DNA of 44,793 bases, taken from Candidatus Zhuqueibacterota bacterium (GTDB lineage: Bacteria > Zhuqueibacterota > Zhuqueibacteria > Residuimicrobiales > Residuimicrobiaceae). Positions within the stretch are counted from its first letter, which is position 1; each line of letters starts with the position of its first letter. The notes beneath the pieces were generated by a model. The model saw only the letters and a list, made by a program, of their open reading frames with translations. It was not told the DNA's origin and searched no databases. Positions 36,655 to 44,715 of the stretch are shown here, piece by piece. The stretch spans positions 1 to 44,793 of the forward strand of contig CAUJEL010000136.1 of the NCBI GenBank assembly GCA_963169875.1. Direction: 5' to 3'. The position numbers and the translations under genes are program-made.

Positions 36655-38004
36655 TCATTTAAATCCATATTTCTGCAATTTGTAACGCAAATGCCGCTCG
36701 CTCATGCCCAACTGACGCGCGGCCTTGCTCTGCACGCCATCGGCCTCCGTTAAAGCCTGCTTTATCATCTGCATCTCAAAAGCCGCCACCCGCTCGATGA
36801 ACGATCCGCTGATCAAGGGGGACTCATCACCACCAGAGTCTGGAATAAAAGCAAGATCCTGAACGCCGATCCACTCATCGCGGCTCAAGATGACCGCCTG
36901 TTCCATGAGATGCTGCAGTTCGCGCACATTGCCGGGGAACGCGTATTTAACCAGCCGGTCCGCAGCCTCGCGCGTGAGGCCGCGAATGCTCCTGGCATTT
37001 TCTTCGGCAAATTGATGAAGAAAGTGGTCCGCCAGCAGCAGGATGTCGTTTTTACGCTCCCGCAGCGGCGGCAGCTCAATGCGGATTACCTTGAGACGAT
37101 AATAGAGATCTTCGCGGAAGCTACCCTCCTGAACCATTTTTTCCAAAGGGCGATGCGTGGCTGCGATCACACGCACATCGGCCTGGATCGGCTGTGAAGC
37201 CCCGAGCCGTTCGAAACGCTGCTCCTGCAGCACGCGCAGCAGTTTGGCCTGCGTCGCCAGCGGCATGTCGCCCACTTCATCGATAAACAGGGTTCCGCCC
37301 TGTGCGGCTTCAAACCGTCCTTGCCGGACTTTATCGGCGCCGGTGAAGGCCCCTTTCTCGTGCCCGAACAATTCGCTCTCCACCAGCGACTCCGGCAGTG
37401 CGGCCATGTTGACCGCCAAAAAAGGCGCATCGGCTCTGGGACTGGCCAGGTGGATGGCCTTGGCCACCAATTCCTTGCCCGTGCCGCTCTCCCCCAGAAT
37501 CAGGATGGTAGCGCGGCTGGCGGCAGCGCGCACCGCGACGCTCAGCGCCTGCTGCATCGACTCGGAGCGCGTGATGATGCCGCCGAATTGCAGACGCTCC
37601 TCCACCAGGGTGCGCAAACGCTCGTTCTCGGAGATGAGCTGCTTTCTCTCCAACGCCTTGGCAATGACGATCTCCAACTGATCCAGATCCACCGGTTTGC
37701 TGACGAAATCAGCCGCGCCTTCCTTCATGGCCGCCACAGCCCCTTCCAGGGTGCCAAAAGCCGTCATGATGATGACCGCAATCTGCGGATTTATCTCCTT
37801 GATCTCCGTCAGCAACCGTGCGCCATCCATTTTGGGCATGCGCAGATCGGACAATACCAGATCAACAGCACTGCTGCGCACCAGTTCCAGCGCGGCATCG
37901 CCATCCGCGGCTTGCAGGGTGACATAGTGCTTCTTTTTCAAAAAACCCGCCAGCGTATTGCGCTGCGTGGCTTCGTCATCGACGATTAAAATCGTGTAGG
38001 GCAT
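36655..38004 (-). CDS. Sigma-54-dependent response regulator (NtrC/ZraR family)
   Basis: A 449-residue activator in three parts. The receiver domain (1-120) begins PYTILIVDDEATQRNT, has the phospho-acceptor Asp53 in VLSDLRMPKMDG and a conserved Lys in FVSKPVD. The AAA+ domain (about 140-375) has Walker A GESGTGKE (171-178), the GAFTGA loop that touches sigma-54 (218-223), Walker B TLFIDEVGDM and PGNVREL (357-363). The Fis-type helix-turn-helix is at the end (SKAARQLGMSERHLRYKLQK). It lies 12 bases after the histidine kinase gene and should be phosphorylated by it. The only clear sigma-54 promoter nearby is at 34694, so that is the natural target (inference). Confidence 0.95.
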   Translation of the reverse strand: MPYTILIVDDEATQRNTLAGFLKKKHYVTLQAADGDAALELVRSSAVDLVLSDLRMPKMDGARLLTEIKEINPQIAVIIMTAFGTLEGAVAAMKEGAADFVSKPVDLDQLEIVIAKALERKQLISENERLRTLVEERLQFGGIITRSESMQQALSVAVRAAASRATILILGESGTGKELVAKAIHLASPRADAPFLAVNMAALPESLVESELFGHEKGAFTGADKVRQGRFEAAQGGTLFIDEVGDMPLATQAKLLRVLQEQRFERLGASQPIQADVRVIAATHRPLEKMVQEGSFREDLYYRLKVIRIELPPLRERKNDILLLADHFLHQFAEENARSIRGLTREAADRLVKYAFPGNVRELQHLMEQAVILSRDEWIGVQDLAFIPDSGGDESPLISGSFIERVAAFEMQMIKQALTEADGVQSKAARQLGMSERHLRYKLQKYGFK

Positions 38005-38016
38005 AATCCTTCTCTT

Positions 38017-40074
38017 TTAATTGCCTTGTGTTTTCTGTAACGGCAGCGTGATGATGACGTGCGTACCCTGGCCCTCCTGACTGGTGACATCGATCGTGCC
38101 CTGATGTTGGGAAATGATTTGCTGCACAATGCTGAGTCCAAGACCGCTGCCGGATTCCCGGGTGGTGAAATAGAGATTAAATATTTTGTTTAAATTTTCC
38201 CGGGGAATGCCGATGCCATCGTCCTCGATGCGCAGGATCAGGGTGGAACCTTCAACCGCGCAAACCACGTGGATGTGCCCTCCGGTGCTGCAGGCTGCCA
38301 GGCTGTTCTGCAACAGATTGAGCAGCGCCTGCTGCAATTTGGGGGCATCGCCATAGGCCTGGATTCCGGCAGGACAATCCACGGTCACAGAGACCTGGCG
38401 GCTGTCGGCCTCGGTGCGAATCAGCGTTGTCACGCGTGAAATGAGATCGGTCATATCGACCTCGCTGCGGGCGAGCGGAGCAGGTCTGGAGAAGGCGAGA
38501 AACTGCTGAATAATTTCATTGATGCGTTTGGCTTCATCATGCAAGGTGGCCGTCAATTGGCCATATTCCTCATCTGCCTCTTTGGGAGTGAATTCACGGC
38601 GCAGGCGCTGCGCGATCATGCCGATGGCATTGAGGGGATTGCGGATCTCATGGGCAACCCCGGCGGCGAGATGGCCCATGGCGGTGATCTGTTCATGCCG
38701 CCGCACCTGATCCTCAAGGTATTTCTGCTCGGTCCGGTCCCTAATCACAATAAAGGCCATGTCCACCCCGCCCAGAGGATCGTGCAGCGCATGGACGCTG
38801 GCCTGGATGAAGCGGGTGCGGTCGCCAATGACGAGGGTAGCCGGGTCGATATCCCGGTTTTCCCCGCTTGCGCGCGTACGATCAAGCCAGTCACATATTT
38901 CCGGCCACGCCTGGCAGTCCTTGCCAAAAGCATCGGCTGCGGTCCGTCCTAAAAGCAGTTCCGCGGCGCGATTGAAAAGAATGATTTCACCGCGTTCATT
39001 GACAGCGATGACCGCATCGCTCATGTTATCGAGCACACCCTGTGCATAGCCCTCCACGCGGGTGAAAGCCTTTCTCAAAACGCGATAATATTGCAGGCCG
39101 ATGAGTCCGCCTCCCGCGAGTGCGCCGACCGCAAATAACAAAATGGTGACGAGCCAGACGCGTTTGCGCGCCTGTGCTTCGGCCTGGCGCAGATGCGTGG
39201 TATCGAGTCCGATGCGAAGCAGCGCACGTCTGCCCTGATCCAACAGCACGCTTTGAACAGCTTCCAATACTTCGGCATTTTCGTACATCAGGAATCGGGT
39301 GGACGGCTTGGTGGATGCAAAGGCCGTTGTCAAAAAGGGATCATCGGAGATGGCATCCATGCCGGAAACGCCTTGTGAAGCCAGCAGGACCTGGCTACTG
39401 TCCTGAACCACGGCATAGCGCACGCCCGGCGACGCTCCGGCCTGGCGGATGAAGGCGCCCGCGCCGATTTCGCGGCGGAAGGCGAGCATCTCGCTGGCAT
39501 CCATATTCACCACAATGGCGCCGCCGCGGCGCCGCTGTTTGGCAACCGCGTAACGGCTGGCCGAGCCAAAGGCGCGGCCGCGGAAACCGAGCACCAACTC
39601 CTCCAGTGAATCGGACAATACGTCTTTAAGAAGCGCGCGCGGCGCTTCCAGCGGCATGCCGGTTGCCGCGGACATATTCGAGAGCAGCATGCGGCCGGTC
39701 TTGTCGAAAACATTAACGCGAAAGAGGCCATTTGTCTGTGCCACGCGTCTCAGCACGGACTCATTCAGTCTGCCTTCCTGATCCAGCTGTTCGAGAAAGC
39801 GGGCGTTATCCAGCAGTTTTTGCGTCATCAAGGCTTCAACATACGAAAAAGCGCTCTCGGCCGAGGTATACCCCTGCTGCGTGATCCCTACAATGGTGAG
39901 CGCCTGCTCCTGCAGGGCGTTGATCAGCTCCTTGCGCGTGTTTCTGATCTCCAGCCAGGCGGAGATGATCAACACAGCGGCCAGCACCAGGATGAGCATC
40001 AGCAGCAATCGCCATCGCATCACCCCGGCCGCAAAGCGCGATCGCCGCGATTGAGACTCACTGAAAGAAAACAT
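38017..40074 (-). CDS. Membrane sensor histidine kinase with PAS domain
   Basis: A 685-residue sensor. TM1 is at about 23-40 and TM2 at about 306-329, enclosing a periplasmic sensor of about 265 residues (Cache-like in size; residues near 115-200 read LFRVNVFDKTGRMLLSNMSA). A PAS domain (about 342-450; AVIAVNERGEIILFNRAAEL) follows. Then comes the HisKA domain with phospho-His475 in AAGVAHEIRNPLNAIGMI and the HATPase (N-box LLNLLQNSLAAC, G1 EDDGIGIP, G2 GSGLGLSIV). Layout and sequence fit the NtrB/ZraS group, which pair with sigma-54 activators. Cotranscribed with the regulator (12-base gap). The ligand is unknown, and its job in sensing envelope or ion state is only suggested by the calcium-protein target. 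Confidence 0.94.
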   Translation of the reverse strand: MFSFSESQSRRSRFAAGVMRWRLLLMLILVLAAVLIISAWLEIRNTRKELINALQEQALTIVGITQQGYTSAESAFSYVEALMTQKLLDNARFLEQLDQEGRLNESVLRRVAQTNGLFRVNVFDKTGRMLLSNMSAATGMPLEAPRALLKDVLSDSLEELVLGFRGRAFGSASRYAVAKQRRRGGAIVVNMDASEMLAFRREIGAGAFIRQAGASPGVRYAVVQDSSQVLLASQGVSGMDAISDDPFLTTAFASTKPSTRFLMYENAEVLEAVQSVLLDQGRRALLRIGLDTTHLRQAEAQARKRVWLVTILLFAVGALAGGGLIGLQYYRVLRKAFTRVEGYAQGVLDNMSDAVIAVNERGEIILFNRAAELLLGRTAADAFGKDCQAWPEICDWLDRTRASGENRDIDPATLVIGDRTRFIQASVHALHDPLGGVDMAFIVIRDRTEQKYLEDQVRRHEQITAMGHLAAGVAHEIRNPLNAIGMIAQRLRREFTPKEADEEYGQLTATLHDEAKRINEIIQQFLAFSRPAPLARSEVDMTDLISRVTTLIRTEADSRQVSVTVDCPAGIQAYGDAPKLQQALLNLLQNSLAACSTGGHIHVVCAVEGSTLILRIEDDGIGIPRENLNKIFNLYFTTRESGSGLGLSIVQQIISQHQGTIDVTSQEGQGTHVIITLPLQKTQGN

Positions 40075-40407
40075 CTGCCATCCGTTTCGTTACTTTATGG
40101 CCAAAATTGAGCGATTCGTGCTTGTAACTGGCGAACCTGGTATCAAGGGCAACACAACCGCTCAGTTCAGATTATTATTAAAACTGGGCGATTCATGATT
40201 ATAAATGCCACAGCTGACAGCAAGGGCCAGGACAATCGCTCAGTGCAGATTAATATTAAAACTGGGCGATTCATGATTATAAATGCCACAACTGACAGCA
40301 AGGGCAGGACAATCGCCCAGTGCAGTTATCAACAAGGCCGAAAGCCCGCCCATCCCGGCGCGCGGCCTTTTCACGGCCGGTTGCCAATCATGAGGCTTGT
40401 AATTTCA
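40075..40407. other. Intergenic stretch upstream of the kinase, mostly tandem hairpin repeats
   Basis: 333 bases without a gene. The three tandem hairpin repeats occupy 40106-40321. The rest shows no promoter of good quality. The plus-strand frame over it (from 40195) only translates the repeats and the antisense of the DUF4177 gene. Confidence 0.7.
40106..40321. repeat. Three tandem 77-78-base repeats, each a hairpin
   Basis: Left arms start at 40106, 40183 and 40261; right arms end at 40166, 40244 and 40321. The unit is ACTGGGCGATT - about 40 bases (CATGATTATAAATGCCAC...AGCAAGGGC) - AATCGCCCAGT. Copy 3 has a perfect 11-bp stem. Copy 2 differs by one base that still allows G-U pairing, and copy 1 is more diverged but keeps the stem. 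Stem conservation with loop drift suggests structure matters. Confidence 0.8.
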
Positions 40408-40602
40408 TCAGGCCTTTTGCCGCTTGAAGAGTACCACTATAAAACGTGTGGCGCCATACCCCTCATTGGTGTCAAAGGAGGTCACCATCTCCCATCCCTG
40501 GGCGCCGAGCTCGTTCATTTCCTGGTCCATTTTGACTTCGTCAAATTTGCCGCCCATGAAACCGCCGGCTTTGTGCTTGTAGGTCTTATACTCGTATCTC
40601 AT
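40408..40602 (-). CDS. DUF4177 domain protein
   Basis: A 64-residue protein: MRYEYKTYKHKAGGFMGGKF, MNELGAQGWEMVTSFDTNEG and TRFIVVLFKRQK. The YEYKx... and LNELGxxGWE pattern is the small DUF4177 family of unknown function. No signal peptide or membrane segment. It stands alone between the kinase and the SPFH gene. Confidence 0.82.
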   Translation of the reverse strand: MRYEYKTYKHKAGGFMGGKFDEVKMDQEMNELGAQGWEMVTSFDTNEGYGATRFIVVLFKRQKA

Positions 40603-40636
40603 TAATAACTCCCAACCCGGAAAAACCGGAATTATT

Positions 40637-40667
40637 GTAGCGCGAGCAGGCTGCTCGCGCTACTTTT
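40637..40667. repeat. REP-like perfect palindrome (13-bp arms)
   Basis: GTAGCGCGAGCAG - G - CTGCTCGCGCTAC, then TTTT on plus. In form it resembles repetitive extragenic palindromes. For the SPFH gene (minus) it lies about 35 bases after the stop without a T tract, so its role as terminator is doubtful in that direction. Confidence 0.7.
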
Positions 40668-40702
40668 CTTCGCCATTTTGACAAAATTGAATTTTTACTA
40701 TT

Positions 40703-41653
40703 CTATTTGCCGGCGCCGCCGAATCCCTGCATGTTCAGCATCGGCACCGCGCCCTGTGGCAGGATGCCCCACTGGATATTGGGCGCCAGTTTCTGCACAA
40801 ATTCCCATTGAATGATGGTGGGATTTTTCGTCAAGGCCAGCTGGCGTATTTCGATGCTCTTGGCATCGCCTTCAGCGGCGACGATTTTCTGTTCCTTGCG
40901 GATTTTTTCCTGCTCCAGCTTGTTGCGCTCGGTGGTGATGTTTTCCAGAGCGATCTGTTTCTCTTCCAGGGTACGGGCGTATTCGGAAGTGAAGGTGACA
41001 TTGCGCAGCACCAGTTCATCGAGGATCAAGCCATTGGCGGTGAATTTGGGCGCGATCTCGTCGAAGAGTGCCTGCTGCGCCTCATAGCTGCGCTTGGTGT
41101 AGAGGTCATAAGAAGAAAAGCGGGTGGGCACACGGCGGCCGGAACCGCGTATTTCGGTTTTGACGACCTTTTCCACATAAGCCTGTTCCGTGCCGATGTT
41201 TTGCAGAATCCACGCCGCCTTGCCGGGCTGGATCATGAAACGGGCGGTGATGCCGACATGGATTTGCTGCCCATCGGAGGTCAGCGCTTCGATGATGACG
41301 TCGGGGAAATCCGCCTGCGACGATTCCGGGGCGTCCGATGCTTCGTACGTCCGCTTCACCGTGTGGAAAATGACCACCTGATCGATAAAGGGTACAATGA
41401 AGTGCAAGCCGGGACTCAATTCGCCCTGTACGGCGCCAAAACGTTTGACCACGCCCGCCGTGCCCGCCTCGATGATGGTGACCGATTGAAAGATCAGGAT
41501 GAGGATCAGGATGACGATGACGACGGGAATGGCCAACTTGCCAATTCCCTGAATTTGGGCTGCATTGGGCGCTGAAAAATTCCCCTTCCTGCGTAGAATG
41601 GGAACGACAATAGCCACAGCCAGGATGATCAAGAATACAACAAAACCAGCCAT
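40703..41653 (-). CDS. SPFH/band-7 (prohibitin-like) membrane protein
   Basis: A 316-residue protein with two N-terminal hydrophobic segments (about 3-20, FVVFLIILAVAIVVPIL; about 40-56, LAIPVVIVILILILIFQS). The SPFH domain follows (about 57-240; IIEAGTAGVVKRFGAVQGEL, SPGLHFIVPFIDQVVIFHTV). A coiled coil comes next (about 230-275; EEKQIALENITTERNKLEQE) and then a short Gly-rich tail. This is the prohibitin/HflK-HflC type that forms large membrane rings and often scaffolds membrane proteases. The protease gene prsW-like lies upstream on the same strand, but a 204-base gap with repeats separates them. Confidence 0.9.
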   Translation of the reverse strand: MAGFVVFLIILAVAIVVPILRRKGNFSAPNAAQIQGIGKLAIPVVIVILILILIFQSVTIIEAGTAGVVKRFGAVQGELSPGLHFIVPFIDQVVIFHTVKRTYEASDAPESSQADFPDVIIEALTSDGQQIHVGITARFMIQPGKAAWILQNIGTEQAYVEKVVKTEIRGSGRRVPTRFSSYDLYTKRSYEAQQALFDEIAPKFTANGLILDELVLRNVTFTSEYARTLEEKQIALENITTERNKLEQEKIRKEQKIVAAEGDAKSIEIRQLALTKNPTIIQWEFVQKLAPNIQWGILPQGAVPMLNMQGFGGAGK

Positions 41654-41710
41654 AAAACCTCCCTATGGGTTATTGATTTTCAATGAAAACAAACAGATGT
41701 CCGGCGCCTG

Positions 41711-41833
41711 TCTCTCCGGGCGCCTGTTTGCGGCGCGGACGGCTTCAGCTAAGCGCAAAAAGTGTCAGACATTCGCCTCTCCGGGCGCCTGTTTGCGGCA
41801 CGGCCGGCATCAGCTCAGCGCAAGAGGTGCCGG
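41711..41833. repeat. Pair of about 65-base direct repeats with palindromic content
   Basis: CTCTCCGGGCGCCTGTTTGC begins at 41712 and again at 41777 (period 65). The copies continue GGCGCGGACGGCTTCAGCTA and GGCACGGCCGGCATCAGCTC. No gene lies here; it fills most of the gap before the SPFH gene. Confidence 0.75.
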
Positions 41834-41857
41834 ACCACTTTCTGCCCATAATTCTGG

Positions 41858-42532
41858 TCAAAAAATGGCGTCCGCCTGACTCTCTTTCTTGAGCTTTAGG
41901 GTTTTGATCCACATATAAAGAACCAACGGAACCGTGAGCAGTTTGATTCCCGTATCCGAATAAAAAACGAAAAAATCAAAGAGGCCATGAATGAAAATGG
42001 GCACCACCAGCGCGAGGATAAAATAGAACCCGACGCGGCCTTCGCGAAGCGTGAACTTGGCCTTGCCCACATAATAGCCCATGATGCCGCCACAGAGCGC
42101 ATGCACCGGCATTGAGAGGATGCTGCGTGCCACCACCAGGGAGCCGCCCTGCTCGGCGAGGAAATCACTGAAATATTTGATGTTTTCGATGAACGCAAAT
42201 CCCAGGCCGATGAGGACCCCATAGAGAATGCCGTCGTACCATTCGTCAAAGTGACGGTGCCGGTAAACCGCCCACAGCAGCATGATGAATTTGGCCACCT
42301 CTTCTTTGAAACTGGCTTCGTAGAACGCGCGCCACAGCACCTCTTGCAGATGGGAGGTGGCTGTGGGATGAGGCAGGAACAATTCCAGTAGGATGAGCAA
42401 TCCCACGGAGAGGATGCCGAAAAAAAAGGCGCGCAGACAGATGATCAGCGGTTCTTTGTGCTTGTCCAGCAGGTAGAACAGCAGACCGATCAGACAAGCT
42501 GGTAATAAAGCTGACAGGACAATGGAAATCAT
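41858..42532 (-). CDS. PrsW-family intramembrane metalloprotease
   Basis: A 224-residue membrane protein with about seven hydrophobic segments. The PrsW motifs are all visible: FKEEVAKFIMLLWAVYRH (E-E-x-x-K), GFAFIENIKYF (E-N), MPVHALCGGIMGYYVG (H) and PIFIHGLFDFFVFY (H-x2-x-D). They form the metal-dependent active site. PrsW of Bacillus cuts an anti-sigma factor; the substrate here is unknown. Downstream (minus) is an SPFH protein and upstream the MgtC gene, 30 bases before it. Confidence 0.9.
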   Translation of the reverse strand: MISIVLSALLPACLIGLLFYLLDKHKEPLIICLRAFFFGILSVGLLILLELFLPHPTATSHLQEVLWRAFYEASFKEEVAKFIMLLWAVYRHRHFDEWYDGILYGVLIGLGFAFIENIKYFSDFLAEQGGSLVVARSILSMPVHALCGGIMGYYVGKAKFTLREGRVGFYFILALVVPIFIHGLFDFFVFYSDTGIKLLTVPLVLYMWIKTLKLKKESQADAIF

Positions 42533-42562
42533 TCTGTATCCTTAAAAAATGTGCTAACATTT

Positions 42563-43198
42563 TCAGCAGCGGAATTCGCGCACCTCCGCATCTTCCATCA
42601 GCCGTTGCGCCAGTTTTTCAAATTCTTCGTTGGAACCATAGGCTTCCCAACGCGACAGCAGGTGATCGCGTCCCTTGTGCACCTTGCGGCTGATGACGCG
42701 CAGGCCGCTGGCGTCAAAGTGATCGGACAGCTCTTCGAACTTGGCACCCCGCAGATCGCAGACAATTTCGAAGGTCCGGGTATCGCGCGCGCGGTCGATG
42801 CGGCGTTCAAAGAGGGGAAAGATCCACAGCACAATCAGCACCATGGCCAGCGCGGCGGCGCTTAATATAACATGTCCGCCGCCGATGCCCATGCCCAGGG
42901 CGGCGGTGAGCCAGATGGTGGAGGCGGTAGTTAATCCCACAATGCGGCCGCCATCGCGCAGGATGACGCCGGCGCCGAGGAAGCCGATGCCGGTGACGAT
43001 ATTGGCGGCGATGCGGGTGGGATTGCTGGTCTCGCCGAGGCGCAGGGAGAGAATGGTGAACAGCGCGGAACCGACGCAGATGAGGATGAGCGTACGGAAT
43101 CCCGCGGCCTTGTCGCGGAACTCGCGTTCAAAGCCGATCAGTGCACCCGCGAGCACGGCGAGCAGAAGCTGGAGGATGGGTTGGGTGTAAGAGTCCAT
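42563..43198 (-). CDS. MgtC/SapB family membrane protein
   Basis: A 211-residue protein with the conserved MgtC opening LLLAVLAGALIGFEREFRDK, AAGFRTLILICVGSALFTIL and several membrane helices, including GIGFLGAGVILRDGGRIVGL, TTASTIWLTAALGMGIGGGH. A cytoplasmic ACT-like tail follows (about 140-211, DRARDTRTFEIVCDLRGAKF). Members are linked to Mg2+ homeostasis and membrane-potential control. It is 30 bases upstream of the PrsW-like gene, so the two are probably one transcript. Confidence 0.9.
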   Translation of the reverse strand: MDSYTQPILQLLLAVLAGALIGFEREFRDKAAGFRTLILICVGSALFTILSLRLGETSNPTRIAANIVTGIGFLGAGVILRDGGRIVGLTTASTIWLTAALGMGIGGGHVILSAAALAMVLIVLWIFPLFERRIDRARDTRTFEIVCDLRGAKFEELSDHFDASGLRVISRKVHKGRDHLLSRWEAYGSNEEFEKLAQRLMEDAEVREFRC

Positions 43199-43204
43199 GA
43201 GTGA

Positions 43205-43465
43205 AGATCCAAGTTAGATATTTCGGATTTGGGCTTGCGGATTTTGGATTGCGGAATTTATATTTCAGATTGCGAATTTGGGATTTCGGAAAGCAAAGTT
43301 CCCGAAATCCGAATCCCGAAATGCTTTTGTTCCGCAATCCGAATTCCAACTTCCGAAATGCTTGTCGCCATCCGCAATCATAAATCCAAAATCATAGCGA
43401 TCCGAAATCACGGGTGCGAATTTTGTCGCGCAATCCGAAATCACAATGATCCGCAATCACAATTC
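43205..43465. repeat. Low-complexity ATCCGAAAT/CCGCAATC repeat block forming a long imperfect palindrome
   Basis: About 260 bases between the MgtC and M48 genes. The left half repeats GGATTTTGGATTGCGGAATT-like words and the right half their complements (CCGCAATCCGAATTCC, ATCCGAAATCAC, CCGCAATCA). The strand therefore folds on itself many ways. No coding function. Confidence 0.75.
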
Positions 43466-43470
43466 CGAGA

Positions 43471-44715
43471 TCAAGCAATAATCCTCGGCACAAACGTATT
43501 CTGAATCACCGCGCCCATGATCTGGGCCACTTCCTTGCGCGTCATGCCGAAAACGCTCTCGCCGATCTGAAAAATCAAGTCCAGTTCTGTGGCGAAAATT
43601 TCGTTATCAGACAGCGCCATGCCGATCAGGTACTCAAGCATGGGATAGCGCTCGCCCGGGTTGCGCTGCAGGATGGCGGTCACGGATTGCTGAAATATCT
43701 GATTGACGTCCCCATTGGCGAGGATATGATCAAAGAATTCTTTTGGAAAAATCATGAACTGGGCCAGGATATTGAGGATGCGTTCTACCTCGCGCGATTC
43801 CAACTTTTTATCAGCGCCGGACATCAGGATGCCGGAGGAGGCGATAAAGTAGGCGCGATGCAGATCCAGATCCGAGCTGCCGCGCACCATGAGAATCTGC
43901 ACCAGCTCCTGAATCTGTTTGTTCAGCGCTTCGTCGCTCTCCACTTTTTTATCGCGGCTCAGCTTGGCATAAAGCTTGGAATCCGCAAAAAGCTGCAGGC
44001 ATTTGATGCGCACCGGATTGATGGGATGGCTGGTCATGACGGCGTAGGGATGTTCCTTGAAATAGGTCAGCAGCGTCTCCATCTCCTTGAGATAGGTCAT
44101 GGCGTCGAAAGAGATGCGCGAGGTGTTCATGCCCGAGGAAAGTTTGATGAAGGCGCTGATGCATTTGTCCAGGCTGGGGATGGCGAGGAAGCCATAGCGG
44201 TCGGCGGTCAGTTCGGCCAGCTTGTCCCACAGGGCAATTTTATTTTGAAAGATCATGGGCGCGCGATTCAAATCCGGAAAAACAAAGAGGAGAATTTTTT
44301 GCAGGAACGCGTTTTTGCTGACCAGGTGCCCGACCTCGTGGCCGATGACGAAGCGGAGTTCGTCGTCGTCGAAGCGTTCCAGCAGCGCGGAGTTGATGAT
44401 AATTTTATGGCTCTGATTATCTTCCAGCCGCGGATGGGCGAAGCAGTTGATGTGCGGCGAATTGGAGATATAGTAATCGATCTCCTCGTTGAAGTGCAGA
44501 TTTTTTTGCACGTCGCGGCAGATCTTGTGAATGGACGGGGCGAGTTTGTCGGTTATCTTAAAGCTGTGTCCTTCCAGCAGGGTTTTGATTTCGTCGTGTT
44601 CCTGTTCGACGCGCCCTTCGCGGATGATCTTTTCGATCATCTCGCCATTGAACAGGTTGTAAAGGTCGGTGCTCAACTGTTGTTCGAGCTCGATGCGCAG
44701 GGTATCGTAATTCAT
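43471..44715 (-). CDS. M48-family zinc peptidase fused to a TerB-like domain
   Basis: A 414-residue cytoplasmic-looking protein without a signal peptide or clear membrane segment. The zincin motif is FVIGHEVGHLVS (HExxH, about 126-130), with a later LTADRYGFLAI giving the third ligand, and DAMTYLKEMETLLTYFKEHP then MTSHPINPVRIKCLQLF, all M48 features. The C-terminal about 130 residues (SSGILMSGADKKLESREVER, EYLIGMALSDNEIFATELDL) have the helical TerB/DjlA pattern of metal-binding acidic loops. The ATG at 44715 (MNYDTLRIELEQQLS) is preferred because AAAAAGGA lies about 8 bases upstream. The ATG three codons further up has that sequence directly against it. The substrate is unknown. Confidence 0.87.
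   Translation of the reverse strand: MNYDTLRIELEQQLSTDLYNLFNGEMIEKIIREGRVEQEHDEIKTLLEGHSFKITDKLAPSIHKICRDVQKNLHFNEEIDYYISNSPHINCFAHPRLEDNQSHKIIINSALLERFDDDELRFVIGHEVGHLVSKNAFLQKILLFVFPDLNRAPMIFQNKIALWDKLAELTADRYGFLAIPSLDKCISAFIKLSSGMNTSRISFDAMTYLKEMETLLTYFKEHPYAVMTSHPINPVRIKCLQLFADSKLYAKLSRDKKVESDEALNKQIQELVQILMVRGSSDLDLHRAYFIASSGILMSGADKKLESREVERILNILAQFMIFPKEFFDHILANGDVNQIFQQSVTAILQRNPGERYPMLEYLIGMALSDNEIFATELDLIFQIGESVFGMTRKEVAQIMGAVIQNTFVPRIIA

Noticed and set aside
40106-40321. CRISPR-like array
   Set aside because: Period 77-78 with the variable and conserved parts intermixed, self-complementary ends and no spacers of equal size; no cas genes in the window.
40195-40605. 136-residue frame on plus containing a repeated IINAT.DSKG motif
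   Set aside because: It only translates the tandem hairpin repeats and then the antisense of the DUF4177 gene.
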